Below, piece after piece: positions 42,987 through 52,852 of a stretch of 64,000 bases of DNA. Origin of the DNA: Hyphomicrobiales bacterium (GTDB taxonomy: Bacteria; Pseudomonadota; Alphaproteobacteria; Rickettsiales; JACKKO01); NCBI GenBank assembly GCA_024236395.1, contig JACKKO010000001.1:310001-374000 (forward strand), given 5' to 3'. The notes beneath the pieces are model-generated. The model did no database searches, was not told the DNA's origin, and saw only the letters and a program-made list of their open reading frames with translations. Within the stretch, counting starts at the first letter, position 1. Each line of letters begins with the position of its first letter. The translations under genes were made by a program, and so were the position numbers.

Positions 42987-45900
42987 ACGTACTGACATCG
43001 CTTCCATTTTGATTATTGGTGCGGGGCCAATTGTGATTGGTCAGGCCTGCGAGTTTGATTATTCCGGGACACAGGCCTGTAAGGCACTGCGTGGCGAAGG
43101 GTATCGGATTATTCTGGTGAATTCCAACCCGGCGACGATCATGACCGATCCGGATGTCGCCGATGCGACCTATATCGAGCCGATTACCCCGGAAATCGTG
43201 GCGCGGATTATCGAAAAAGAAAAACCCGATGCCGTATTGCCCACCATGGGCGGTCAGACGGCGTTGAACTGTGCATTGGCACTGGCGGAAAATGGCGTGC
43301 TGGAAGCGTACGGGGTGAAACTTATCGGCGCTTCACCGGAGGCCATTCGCAAAGCGGAAGACCGCGATCTGTTTAACCAGGCGATGGCAAAAATTGGGCT
43401 GGAAGTACCGCGTAACGGGATTGCCCACACGCTGAAAGAAGCACATAAGGCGCTGGAAGTTATTGGCCTGCCGGCGATTATTCGCCCGTCCTTTACACTC
43501 GGCGGTTCCGGTGGCGGGATCGCTAATACAGTCGAGGAATTTAACCATATTGTTAAGAGTGGTTTGGATGCGTCGCCGGTCAGCCAGGTATTGATTGATG
43601 AGTCGCTACTGGGGTGGAAAGAGTTTGAAATGGAGGTCGTCCGCGATTGCAAGGATAACTGCATCATCATCTGCTCCATTGAAAATGTAGACCCGATGGG
43701 GGTGCATACCGGCGATTCGATCACTGTTGCGCCGGCACTGACACTGACCGATAAGGAATATCAGCGCATGCGGGATGCGTCCTGTGCGGTGCTGCGGGAG
43801 ATCGGCGTGGAAACTGGTGGCTCCAACGTGCAGTTTGCGGTAAACCCGGAAAATGGCCGCATGGTGGTGATTGAGATGAATCCACGCGTTTCGCGCTCCT
43901 CGGCGCTGGCTTCTAAGGCAACCGGCTTCCCGATTGCCAAGGTGGCGGCATTGCTGGCGGTGGGCTACACGCTGGATGAAATCCGTAATGACTGCACCAA
44001 GGTGACACCGGCCTCATTTGAGCCGACAATTGATTATGTGGTAACGAAAATCCCGCGTTTCACGTTTGAGAAATTCCCTGGCGCAGCCAAGGAACTGACC
44101 TCCGCGATGAAGTCCGTGGGGGAAGTGATGGCGATTGGCGGCTGTTTTGCCGAAAGTCTGCAGAAAGCGCTGCGCTCCATGGAAACAGGGCTGAGCGGCC
44201 TGGATGAGGTGGCAGTGGAAGGGGAGATACGCGAGCTGCTGAAGAAACGTTCACCAGACCGGCTGCGGCTGATTGCGCAGGCATTCCGTGAGGGGCTGTC
44301 CCTGCAGGAGATTCACACGCTGACGCAATATGATCCGTGGTTCCTGGAGCAATTGCAATCATTAGTGGAAGCGGAAAAAACGATCCAGTCCGATGTGTTT
44401 ATCCATGCCGTGGAGAAACAGGATCCATCCATGACGCACACACTGCTTTCCCTGAAGCAGAAAGGCTTTTCGGATGTACGGCTGGCCAGCCTGACTGGGT
44501 TGGATGAGCAGGTGATCCGGGACACACGGCATGCGCTTGGGGTTCGGCCGGTCTATAAGCGGGTGGATACCTGCGCTGCGGAATTTGAGGCACAAACGCC
44601 GTATATGTATGGCACCTATAGCGGAGCCGAGCTGCGCCTGAATGCGCAGGCGGGTGCGTTGATACCCTGCGAGTCACAGCCGACCGAAGCAAAGAAGGCG
44701 ATTATCCTCGGCAGTGGCCCTAATCGTATCGGGCAGGGTGTGGAATTTGATTATGCCTGCGTGCATGCGGCGTATGCCTTTAAGGATGCCGGATATGAAA
44801 GCATCATGGTTAATTGTAACCCGGAAACGGTATCCACGGATTATGATACGTCGGATCGCTTGTATTTTGAGCCACTAACGGCGGAAGATGTGATTGAGCT
44901 GATCCGTACTGAGCAATCCGGGGGCGAAGTGCTGGGGGTGAATGTGCAGTTTGGCGGACAGACGCCGCTCAAGCTGGCGCGGCACCTGGAAGCGGCGGGG
45001 ATTCCGCTGCTTGGCACATCGCATGATGCCATTGACCTGGCCGAAGACCGTGAGCGGTTTAAGGCATTGCTGGAAAAACTGGACTTAAAACAGCCGGAAA
45101 ATGCTATCTGCCGCACTGAGGAAGAAGTGCGTAGTATGGCGGAAGAAATTGGATACCCGGTGGTGGTGCGTCCGTCCTATGTGCTGGGTGGCCGGGCAAT
45201 GGCCATTGTGCATGACCGGGAAGGGCTGACATCCTATCTTTCCGAAGTGCGGGAATTTTTTAAAGATGGCCCAATCCTGCTGGATGGCTTCCTGCAGCAC
45301 GCGGTGGAAATCGATGTGGATGTCATCTCCGATGGGAAGGAAACCTACGTTGCCGGGGTGATGGAGCATATTGAGGAAGCCGGGGTGCATTCCGGGGATT
45401 CCGCTTGCAGTCTGCCGGTTTATTCACTTAGCCCGGCGCTGGAGCAACGGATCCGTGATCAGGCGGTGGCACTGGCGACAGCCCTGAATGTGTGCGGGCT
45501 GATGAACGTGCAGTTTGCGGTAAAAGATGACGATATCTACGTACTGGAAGTCAACCCGCGTGCCAGCCGGACGGTGCCGTTTGTAGCCAAAGCGACCGGG
45601 GTGCCGGTGGCGAAGATTGCCGCTCGGGTGATGGCCGGGGAGACGCTGAAAGATTTTACTGCGCTGTTAGATAAGGGCCGGGCGTGGCAAGCGCAACCGG
45701 GGCATGTGGCGGTGAAGGAAGTGGTATTGCCATTCCATCGTTTCCCGGGTGTGGATGTGATCCTGGGGCCGGAAATGAAATCCACCGGCGAAGTGATGGG
45801 GATCGACCGTCATTTTGAAGCGGCCTTTGCCAAGGCGCAGTTGGGCAGTGGTACGCAGTTGCCGGTGCAGGGTGCAGTCTTTATTTCGGTGAAGGATGAC

Positions 45901-46266
45901 GATAAGGAAATTGTGTTGGGGGCGGCACGTAAACTGGAGGAGATGGGATTTGCACTGGTAGCCACCCGTGGTACGGCGAATTTCCTTTCCGGCAACGGGG
46001 TGCAGGTGGAGCCGATCAATAAAGTGCGTGAAGGTAGCCCACATATTGTGGACCGTATGCTGGCCGGGGAGATTGATCTGGTTATCAACACCACCGAGGG
46101 AGCGAAGTCGATCGCCGATAGTTTCAGCATCCGCCACACTGCGCTGATGCAAAAGATTCCGTACACCACCACCGCCACAGGCGCGCGGGAACTGGTGCGT
46201 GCAATTCGCCGTCTGCGCGAAGAGGAAGGACTTGAAGTTTTGCCGCTGCAGGCCTATTTTGGATAG
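42979..46266 (+). CDS. carB: Carbamoyl-phosphate synthase large subunit
   Basis: About 1095 residues. Makes carbamoyl phosphate from bicarbonate, ammonia and two ATP. Duplicated ATP-grasp halves: first half ILIIGAGPIVIGQACEFDYS, MNPRVSRSSALASKATGFP; second half AIILGSGPNRIGQGVEFDYA, EVNPRASRTVPFVAKATGVP. C-terminal allosteric MGS-like domain (GFALVATRGTANFLSGNGVQ, LVINTTEGAKSIADSFSIRH). GTG start after AAGGAGGAG, overlapping the carA stop. Length is normal. Confidence 0.97.
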   Translation: MPKRTDIASILIIGAGPIVIGQACEFDYSGTQACKALRGEGYRIILVNSNPATIMTDPDVADATYIEPITPEIVARIIEKEKPDAVLPTMGGQTALNCALALAENGVLEAYGVKLIGASPEAIRKAEDRDLFNQAMAKIGLEVPRNGIAHTLKEAHKALEVIGLPAIIRPSFTLGGSGGGIANTVEEFNHIVKSGLDASPVSQVLIDESLLGWKEFEMEVVRDCKDNCIIICSIENVDPMGVHTGDSITVAPALTLTDKEYQRMRDASCAVLREIGVETGGSNVQFAVNPENGRMVVIEMNPRVSRSSALASKATGFPIAKVAALLAVGYTLDEIRNDCTKVTPASFEPTIDYVVTKIPRFTFEKFPGAAKELTSAMKSVGEVMAIGGCFAESLQKALRSMETGLSGLDEVAVEGEIRELLKKRSPDRLRLIAQAFREGLSLQEIHTLTQYDPWFLEQLQSLVEAEKTIQSDVFIHAVEKQDPSMTHTLLSLKQKGFSDVRLASLTGLDEQVIRDTRHALGVRPVYKRVDTCAAEFEAQTPYMYGTYSGAELRLNAQAGALIPCESQPTEAKKAIILGSGPNRIGQGVEFDYACVHAAYAFKDAGYESIMVNCNPETVSTDYDTSDRLYFEPLTAEDVIELIRTEQSGGEVLGVNVQFGGQTPLKLARHLEAAGIPLLGTSHDAIDLAEDRERFKALLEKLDLKQPENAICRTEEEVRSMAEEIGYPVVVRPSYVLGGRAMAIVHDREGLTSYLSEVREFFKDGPILLDGFLQHAVEIDVDVISDGKETYVAGVMEHIEEAGVHSGDSACSLPVYSLSPALEQRIRDQAVALATALNVCGLMNVQFAVKDDDIYVLEVNPRASRTVPFVAKATGVPVAKIAARVMAGETLKDFTALLDKGRAWQAQPGHVAVKEVVLPFHRFPGVDVILGPEMKSTGEVMGIDRHFEAAFAKAQLGSGTQLPVQGAVFISVKDDDKEIVLGAARKLEEMGFALVATRGTANFLSGNGVQVEPINKVREGSPHIVDRMLAGEIDLVINTTEGAKSIADSFSIRHTALMQKIPYTTTATGARELVRAIRRLREEEGLEVLPLQAYFG

Positions 46267-46296
46267 CAGAATCATTTCGTATAAAAGAGACCATCT

Positions 46297-46770
46297 ATGG
46301 AAAAATTTCCTATAACCCAAGAGGGTTTTAACCGTATGGAAGAAGAGGTCAAACGCCTCAAAACGGAAGACCGTCCGGCGATTATTACTGCCATTGCGGA
46401 TGCGCGCGAACATGGCGATCTGAAGGAAAACGCAGAATACCATGCCGCTAAGGAACGCCAGAGTTTTGTCGAAGGCCGTATCCAGGAATTAGAGCATAAA
46501 ATTGCGCATGCAGAAGTGATTGACATATCAGAGCTTTCTGGAAAACGGGTGAAGTTTGGCGCGAAGGTGAAGCTGGTGGACGTGAATACCGATAAGGAAG
46601 CCACCTATCAGATTGTTGGGGAGTATGAAGCGGATCTGGAGCAGGGAAAAATTTCCCTGATGTCACCCATCGCACGGGCACTCATTGGCAAGGAAGAAGG
46701 TGATGACGTAGAAATTCAGACACCGGGCGGGGAGAAGGTCTACGAAATTCTCAATGTGAGTTATCGCTAG
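46297..46770 (+). CDS. greA: Transcription elongation factor GreA
   Basis: About 157 residues. Rescues backtracked RNA polymerase. N-terminal coiled coil with PITQEGFNRMEEEVKRLKTE and the acidic tip DAREHGDLKENAEYHAAKER; C-terminal FKBP-like domain (VKFGAKVKLVDVNTDKEATY, SPIARALIGKEEGDDVEIQT). Follows carB by 30 nt; carAB-greA is a common order in alphaproteobacteria. Confidence 0.97.
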   Translation: MEKFPITQEGFNRMEEEVKRLKTEDRPAIITAIADAREHGDLKENAEYHAAKERQSFVEGRIQELEHKIAHAEVIDISELSGKRVKFGAKVKLVDVNTDKEATYQIVGEYEADLEQGKISLMSPIARALIGKEEGDDVEIQTPGGEKVYEILNVSYR

Positions 46771-46808
46771 ACGATGCGTGCAGCCACACCAGTGCGGATA
46801 ATACGCCG

Positions 46809-47894
46809 ATGACCCATCCGCCACGTATCTGGGCGCTACTTGATAATAAACCTGGCCATGCCAGCCAGGTACAGGGGGTGGCCGATGCGCTGGAATGGCC
46901 GTATGTCAGTAAGACCATTGGCTATACAAAGGTAGCATCCTTACCCAACATGTTCAAAGGCAATGGGCTGCGTGGCATTGATGAAGCGACACGGAAATTG
47001 CTGACACCTCCCTGGCCGGATATTGTGATTGCGGCGGGTCGTAAAACCGCCCCGGTAGCGCTGTGGATTAAGCAGCAGGCACAAGCGGAAAAGCAAGTGC
47101 CCTGTCTGGCCGTACAATTGATGTGGCCGGGGATACCAGCGGATGATTTTGATATTATTGCCGTGCCAGAACACGATATCTACCTCCCGAAACTACCGAA
47201 TCTATTGCGTACGCTGGGGGCGCCGCACCGTATTACGCCGCACGTGCTGGAAAAGGAAGCCGCCATGTGGCGCAAAACGTTGGGACATTTGAAGTCGCCG
47301 TTTCTGGCGGTGCTGGTAGGTGGGGATACCCGTAAAGGGGCATTGGATAAGACACAGGCAGAGATGTTGGCGGCGGCGGTGAACCAGGCTGTACGGGAGC
47401 TGGGGGGCAGCGCGCTGGTCAGTACTAGTCGTCGTACCAAGCCGGAAAGTGTGGATGCGCTGAAATTTGCACTCGATTGCCCGCTTTATTTTCATGATCC
47501 CATCAAGGAGCGTACCAACCCGTACCTGGCATTTCTGGGTCTGTGTGATGCCGTGATTGTCACAGGGGATTCTGTTTCTATGTGTTCAGAGGCATGTGCT
47601 ACCGGGAAGCCAGTCTTTATTTTCTCCGGTACGATGCCATTACCGGAGAAACATGTGTATTTTCAGAAAGCGCTCTTTGCCCATGGCTATGCCCAGTCCT
47701 TAAGGGATATGCAGGCCGGACACTGGATTGAACATATTCAGAAAGACCCGGTACCGCAGCCGACGCTTTATGTTGCCGATGATATTGCGGCAGCGATCCG
47801 TGAAGCATGGAAAAATAAAGAGGGGCAAGGATACGTGCCGTCGAAAACGGCGCTAAAGCTATCTTTTTTTAAGCGAATGCGGAATCCAGAATAG
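46809..47894 (+). CDS. ELM1-like (DUF1022) protein
   Basis: About 361 residues. Matches the 'mitochondrial fission ELM1' family (plant ELM1, bacterial DUF1022), which has a GT-B glycosyltransferase-like fold. Features: IWALLDNKPGHASQVQGVAD at the start, VIAAGRKTAPVALWIKQQAQ, AVLVGGDTRKGALDKTQAEM, STSRRTKPESVDALKF and VIVTGDSVSMCSEACATGKP. Function in bacteria is unknown; a cell-surface glycan role has been proposed from the fold. Follows greA by 38 nt. Its 3' end overlaps a small - strand reading frame. Confidence 0.85.
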   Translation: MTHPPRIWALLDNKPGHASQVQGVADALEWPYVSKTIGYTKVASLPNMFKGNGLRGIDEATRKLLTPPWPDIVIAAGRKTAPVALWIKQQAQAEKQVPCLAVQLMWPGIPADDFDIIAVPEHDIYLPKLPNLLRTLGAPHRITPHVLEKEAAMWRKTLGHLKSPFLAVLVGGDTRKGALDKTQAEMLAAAVNQAVRELGGSALVSTSRRTKPESVDALKFALDCPLYFHDPIKERTNPYLAFLGLCDAVIVTGDSVSMCSEACATGKPVFIFSGTMPLPEKHVYFQKALFAHGYAQSLRDMQAGHWIEHIQKDPVPQPTLYVADDIAAAIREAWKNKEGQGYVPSKTALKLSFFKRMRNPE

Positions 47895-48003
47895 TTATTT
47901 GTGCCCAGCGCTGCTGCATGATCTGGCGCTTTTCAGTGATTTTCTGACGTAACTGGTAAAGCGACTCACGTGGAGAAGTCGGTTGGGGGGCTTCCGTTTC
48001 CAT
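47869..48003 (-). CDS. Possible 44-residue protein
   Basis: A short open frame on the - strand: METEAPQPTSPRESLYQLRQ, KITEKRQIMQQRWAQ, ITILDSAFA. The middle is a charged amphipathic helix (LYQLRQKITEKRQIMQQRW). It starts 41 nt downstream of the acyl-CoA dehydrogenase stop in the same direction, so it could be the last gene of that transcript. It overlaps the ELM1-like 3' end by 26 nt. No clear Shine-Dalgarno, so support is only composition, helix pattern and position. Confidence 0.3.
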   Translation of the reverse strand: METEAPQPTSPRESLYQLRQKITEKRQIMQQRWAQITILDSAFA

Positions 48004-48043
48004 GCTATGATACTAACAGATATTCCCCAAGATGCCTAATAGA

Positions 48044-49819
48044 TTAATCAGTCTCTGCCAGCTCCAGATGCTTGACACCGGAAGTAAGCGTTGCAAGCAG
48101 TGAATAATGGCGCGGCAGGAGTTTATGCATATAGAAGCGAGCTGTGGCCAGCTTACGCTGATAAAATGCCTTTTCGTCACCCTCCTGCTTCGCCAGCGCA
48201 ATTTTTGCTGTGCGAGCCCAGATATATCCAAGGGTGACGTGTGCAAAAAGATTGAGGTAATCCACACTGGCACCGGCGGCTTCGTCCGGGTTAGCCAGAC
48301 CTTTCTGGGCGACCCACAGGCTTGCCTGCTGCAGGGAGCGGAAGGCCTGGTAAAGTGGCTTCGTAAACTCTGCCATTTCCGGGACATCACGGTTTTCCTC
48401 AATAAATTGGGAAACCGGGTGGAAGAACCGGCGCAGCAGACGGCCCGTATGCATCGGCAGCTTACGCCCCACCAGATCGAGTGCCTGTACCCCGTTAGTT
48501 CCCTCGTAAATTTCAGTAATCCGGCAGTCCCGCAAATATTGCTCCATGCCATATTCACGAATAAAACCATACCCACCCAAGACCTGCATCCCGATACTGG
48601 CGGTTTCCGTCCCACCGGAGGTTAGGTAGGCTTTGGTTACCGGGGTGAGCAATTGTACAAACTCATCGGCTTCCCGGCGCACGGTTTCATCCGGGTGCCG
48701 GTGGGCGAGATCCACATGCAGCGCCATCCATAATGCCAGAATGCGTCCGCCCTCAGCAAAGGCGCGCTGGGTCAGCAGCATCCGGCGTACGTCCGGGTGC
48801 GCGGTGATGGGATCAGCCGGTTTGTTGGGCAGCAGTGCCCCGCGTAAGGCACGCCCCTGCAAGCGTTCTTTGGCGTAGGCCAGGGCGTTCTGATAGGCAA
48901 TCTCACCGATCCCAAGCCCCTGAATACCCACCAGCAGCCGTGCCTCGTTCATCATGGTGAACATGGCGCGCAGTCCCTTATGGGGCTCACCCACCAGCCA
49001 GGCTTTGGCCCCTTCGTAATTCATCACGCAGGTGGGTGAGGCATGAATGCCCATCTTATGTTCAATGGAGCCGCATTGAATGGCGTTGCGTTCCCCCAGT
49101 GAGCCATCCGTGTTTACCAGATACTTGGAGGCGACAAACAGGCTGATCCCTTTCACCCCCTTCGGGGCATCGGGCAGGCGGGCAAGGATCAGGTGCACGA
49201 TATTATCCACCGCATCATGTTCCCCGCAGGAGATGAAAATTTTAGTGCCAGTAATGGCATACGACCCGTCTCTATTCGGCACGGCCTTGGTGGTGATGAG
49301 GCCAAGATCGGTACCGGCCTGTGGCTCGGTGAGGCACATCACGCCGGTCCACTCGCCGGAGATCATTTTGGGCAGATAGGTTTGTTTCTGCTCCTGCGTA
49401 CCAAAGAGATGCAACGCGGAATAGGCCCCATGCGTCAGGCCGGGAATCAGCCCGAAGGACAGATTCGACGAACAGATCATTTCAATCAGCGGGGTATTCA
49501 GGACATTGGGAAGATTCTGGCCGCCAAACTCGGCATCGCAGGCAAAGGACGCCCAGCCGGATTCCACATATTGCCGGTACGCATCCTTAAAGCCTGTGGG
49601 CAGGGTGACATTCCCGTTTTCGTATTTCAGCCCCTCGGCGTCACCCACCTGATTGAGTGGGAACAGCACTTCCTGGCAGAAGCGTGCACCTTCATCCAGA
49701 ATCGGATCCAGGATATCCAGATCGTCAAATCCGGGGACGTTTCCCTGGTACTGGCCAATCTCCAGCCATTCTTTGAGTGCAAACTGGAAATCACGAATTG
49801 GGGCGGTGTATGTGGGCAT
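48044..49819 (-). CDS. Acyl-CoA dehydrogenase (large, about 590 residues)
   Basis: FAD enzyme for the first step of beta-oxidation or related acyl-CoA oxidation. Motifs: GWASFACDAEFGGQNLPNVL, GVMCLTEPQAGTDLGLITTK (flavin-binding), GTKIFISCGEHDAVDNIVHL, HKMGIHASPTCVMNYEGAKA, GIQGLGIGEIAYQNALAYAK and QVLGGYGFIREYGMEQYLRD. The length and C-terminal extension resemble the FadE5/DmdC group of long-chain dehydrogenases. It lies downstream of a FadB-like gene, separated by a small unknown gene. Confidence 0.93.
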   Translation of the reverse strand: MPTYTAPIRDFQFALKEWLEIGQYQGNVPGFDDLDILDPILDEGARFCQEVLFPLNQVGDAEGLKYENGNVTLPTGFKDAYRQYVESGWASFACDAEFGGQNLPNVLNTPLIEMICSSNLSFGLIPGLTHGAYSALHLFGTQEQKQTYLPKMISGEWTGVMCLTEPQAGTDLGLITTKAVPNRDGSYAITGTKIFISCGEHDAVDNIVHLILARLPDAPKGVKGISLFVASKYLVNTDGSLGERNAIQCGSIEHKMGIHASPTCVMNYEGAKAWLVGEPHKGLRAMFTMMNEARLLVGIQGLGIGEIAYQNALAYAKERLQGRALRGALLPNKPADPITAHPDVRRMLLTQRAFAEGGRILALWMALHVDLAHRHPDETVRREADEFVQLLTPVTKAYLTSGGTETASIGMQVLGGYGFIREYGMEQYLRDCRITEIYEGTNGVQALDLVGRKLPMHTGRLLRRFFHPVSQFIEENRDVPEMAEFTKPLYQAFRSLQQASLWVAQKGLANPDEAAGASVDYLNLFAHVTLGYIWARTAKIALAKQEGDEKAFYQRKLATARFYMHKLLPRHYSLLATLTSGVKHLELAETD

Positions 49820-49824
49820 AGTGT

Positions 49825-50337
49825 TTATCCCTTAGATTTTTCTTGCTTACTAACCTCAGATATAATGGTACTTACTGTCTCCATAGCTTGTTCGAATGCT
49901 AGAGGAGATATATTTTTATCCAATTCCTTAATTGCTCTTTTCCCTGCAGTGATGACTGCTCTTTGAGTTTTTTTGTCATCAACTAATGCGGTTGCGAGTG
50001 TGGTGAGCGCTTCGGAGATACCCTGAGAATTCTGGTAGATACCGATGATCGGCACCATACTTGAATGGCTCAGAAACTCATGATGATGATGTCCCTTCTC
50101 ACCAGTAGGCTTAAAGCCTACTTCCTCAAGTTTAGTTTTTAATGAAAGGCGATTTGATGGTAGAATAGATAAACCATAATCTCCAGCTGAATAACGATTA
50201 ATAATGATACTATCAATGGTATGGGAATTATCAGTAGAGAAAGGTAGTCTTATGGCAAGGGATTTATAGCCTGAATAGAGCTCAACATACTCAGCAAACT
50301 CTTTGGTAATTCTTGTTCTTTCTCTTATATTAGCCAT
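49825..50337 (-). CDS. Unrecognised AT-rich gene between beta-oxidation genes
   Basis: About 170 residues, no family recognised. Basic N-terminus (ANIRERTRITKEFAEYVELY), a central part with HHHHEF (about residues 84-89), and a helical C-terminus (LVDDKKTQRAVITAGKRAIK, LAFEQAMETVSTIISEVS). No signal peptide. DNA is clearly more AT-rich than the two fad-type genes around it. It is 5 nt from the acyl-CoA dehydrogenase start and 13 nt after the FadB-like stop, so it is within the transcript. Function unknown; probably a recent insert. Confidence 0.65.
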   Translation of the reverse strand: MANIRERTRITKEFAEYVELYSGYKSLAIRLPFSTDNSHTIDSIIINRYSAGDYGLSILPSNRLSLKTKLEEVGFKPTGEKGHHHHEFLSHSSMVPIIGIYQNSQGISEALTTLATALVDDKKTQRAVITAGKRAIKELDKNISPLAFEQAMETVSTIISEVSKQEKSKG

Positions 50338-50350
50338 TATATTATCTTAT

Positions 50351-52750
50351 TTAATTCCTCAACGGTTTGCCGGTTTCCAGCATATGTTCAATCCGGGCCA
50401 GTGTACCCGGTTCACGTATCAGTTGGGTAAAGGTTTCGCGCTCCAGGTTTAGTAAATCCTGCTCAGTCAGTTCATGGGTGATGGAAGTATTGCCGCCACT
50501 CAGCACCTTAGCAACCGCCTTGCTGACCACCACATCGTGCGGGGTGGCCTTACCGGATTTCGCAAAGACACGAATTCCCATCTCCAGCGCATTACGGGCA
50601 CTTCTGCCTGGAAGCGCAATGGTTTGCGGTTCCAGCACGGTGTAGTCTTTCGTCAGTTCCACGCAAAGGCTGCGTGCATCCGAAAGTACGCGGCGGCGAT
50701 TCATGGTAATGCGGGAGCGGCTATTCAGGATCAGCATATCACGGGCTTCTTCGGCCGATTTGGATACTTTTACCAGGGCGATTTTTTCAAAGGCACCCTG
50801 AATCACCGGCATAGTGTTAAAGGATCTAACCAGCCCCACTATGCTAAACATACGGCCAAACTTGGAAACTAAGCGATCATCAGTCAGGCGTTTTTTCATT
50901 CCTCGCAGCAGCATTTCCTTACAACCACCCCAGCCGGGAATCACGCCCACTCCCACCTCCACCAGCCCGGTGTAAAGCTCGATATGCGCATTGACGGCAT
51001 CACAATGCAGCAGAATCTCACACCCGCCGCCCAGTGCCATCCCGGAGGGAGCACCGACCACGGGGAACGGGGAAAATTTCAGCGCAGCATAGGCATCCTG
51101 CCCCTGCTTGATAATGCCATCGATTTCTTTCCATGCGGCCACATTGGCGGCGAACAGAAGCACACCAATATTTGCTCCAACGCAGAAATTATCGGCATCA
51201 TTACCAATTACCAGCCCACGGAAGTTTTCCTTTACGGCTTCAATAGATTTGACCACCATCTCCAGCGAGAGCGGGTCCAGCGCATTCATTTTGCTGGTAA
51301 ATTCCAGACAGGCAATGCCTTCCCCGATATCCCACAATGCCGCGGAAGGATTTTTCACCACCGGTTTCTTCCCGGCCTTGTGATCGGCCAGCATAAAGGC
51401 ATTGGCGTCAAACGGAATTTCTTCGTGCTTCCCGGCGGTATTCAGAAATAATGTCTTACTGCCTTCCTGCCTATAGAAAGGTGCATTACCGGCTTTTTCA
51501 ATGATGGATGGAATGCTCAGCCCGTCTTTTCTAAGGGCTTCGGCAAACCATGCCGGGCCGGCTTTATCTCCACTACCCAGCTGGTCAATCAGTTCAAATG
51601 GCCCGTATTTCCAGTTATAACCCAGCCGCATGGCTTCATCGATGCTACGGATATCATCGGAAATTTCCGGCACCAGGCTGGCAGTATAATGTAGCGTATC
51701 GCGCAGGACTTCCCATGCGTAACGCCCACCTTCATCGTCGAATGTCACCAGTGCCCGTAACCCACCACGGGCGGCATTGATGCTTTCCAGTTTTACTTTC
51801 TGCGCCGGGCCATATTCGCCGGTCTGCAGATTAATGGCTTCCTTGATTTTTTTGCCATCTTCCGTATTCATACGGTAAAAACCGCCTTTACCTTTTCGGC
51901 CGGTATACCCATCGGCAATCATCTGCGTGATGCGTTCCGGCTCGCGGTAGAGTTTCAGGAAGGCATCTTCTTTAGATAAAGTGTCGGCAAAACTCTTGGC
52001 AATGAGTGGTAACAGATCAATGCCGATCAGATCCATCAGGCCAAACACACCGGTCTTGGGAATTCCTACTGGTTTACCCATCACGGCATCAGCCGCTTCT
52101 ACAGAAATGTTCTGATCCAGCGCCGTCAGCAACCCCTTCGCCAGCCAGAAAATACCAATCCGGTTGGCGATGAAACCGGGCGTATCTTTACACGGCACCA
52201 CGCCTTTACCCAGCTGTATATCACAGAACTGACGCATGGTTTCCAGCGCATCCGGACGGGTATCAGCACTGCCGATCAGCTCCAGCAGGCGCATGTAACG
52301 TGGCGGATTGAAGAAGTGCGTAATTAGAAAATCCTTACGGAAGCGCTCCGGCATGTTTTTGACCAGTACATGTAACGGAAGCGTGGAAGTATTAGAGGAA
52401 ACAATACTACCGACTTTACGATATTTCTCTACTTTTTCATAAACTGCATGTTTTATATCCTCGCGTTCCAGGACGGCTTCAATGATCCAGTCCACCTCGC
52501 CGAGTTTTTTCAGATCGTCTTCCAGGTTACATGGGGTGATGCGTTTGACATTGCGTTTATGGGTCAAAGGTGCCGGGTTCGCTTTCAGCAGTTTTTCGAT
52601 AGCGCCCTTAGCCAGCACATTGCGGTCTGAAGCGTCTTTGGGGACAATATCAAACAATAACACCGGAATACCGGCATTGGCGATATGGGCGGCAATGGAT
52701 GCTCCCATTACCCCGGAACCAAGTACGGCAACGCTACGGATTTCAGCCAT
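50351..52750 (-). CDS. 3-hydroxyacyl-CoA dehydrogenase / enoyl-CoA hydratase fusion
   Basis: About 799 residues. N-terminal NAD-binding domain VAVLGSGVMGASIAAHIANA and DWIIEAVLEREDIKHAVYEK, SNTSTLPLHVLVKNMPERFR, THFFNPPRYMRLLELI; second half with crotonase features (EMVVKSIEAVKENFRGLVIG, GAPSGMALGGGCEILLHCDA, AHIELYTGLVEVGVGVIPGW). The dehydrogenase-first order resembles FadN rather than FadB of E. coli. Catalyses hydration and oxidation of enoyl-CoA in fatty acid breakdown. No thiolase gene is in the window. It is the first gene of the run FadN-like, unknown, acyl-CoA dehydrogenase. Confidence 0.94.
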   Translation of the reverse strand: MAEIRSVAVLGSGVMGASIAAHIANAGIPVLLFDIVPKDASDRNVLAKGAIEKLLKANPAPLTHKRNVKRITPCNLEDDLKKLGEVDWIIEAVLEREDIKHAVYEKVEKYRKVGSIVSSNTSTLPLHVLVKNMPERFRKDFLITHFFNPPRYMRLLELIGSADTRPDALETMRQFCDIQLGKGVVPCKDTPGFIANRIGIFWLAKGLLTALDQNISVEAADAVMGKPVGIPKTGVFGLMDLIGIDLLPLIAKSFADTLSKEDAFLKLYREPERITQMIADGYTGRKGKGGFYRMNTEDGKKIKEAINLQTGEYGPAQKVKLESINAARGGLRALVTFDDEGGRYAWEVLRDTLHYTASLVPEISDDIRSIDEAMRLGYNWKYGPFELIDQLGSGDKAGPAWFAEALRKDGLSIPSIIEKAGNAPFYRQEGSKTLFLNTAGKHEEIPFDANAFMLADHKAGKKPVVKNPSAALWDIGEGIACLEFTSKMNALDPLSLEMVVKSIEAVKENFRGLVIGNDADNFCVGANIGVLLFAANVAAWKEIDGIIKQGQDAYAALKFSPFPVVGAPSGMALGGGCEILLHCDAVNAHIELYTGLVEVGVGVIPGWGGCKEMLLRGMKKRLTDDRLVSKFGRMFSIVGLVRSFNTMPVIQGAFEKIALVKVSKSAEEARDMLILNSRSRITMNRRRVLSDARSLCVELTKDYTVLEPQTIALPGRSARNALEMGIRVFAKSGKATPHDVVVSKAVAKVLSGGNTSITHELTEQDLLNLERETFTQLIREPGTLARIEHMLETGKPLRN

Positions 52751-52852
52751 GGCAGCATCCTATCATGATTGGCATGATGCCATACTCAGGCATCAGACAC
52801 AGAGTGAAAAGGAAAGGGGAGGCAGGCATGGCGAACTCCCCAGACCGGTTCC

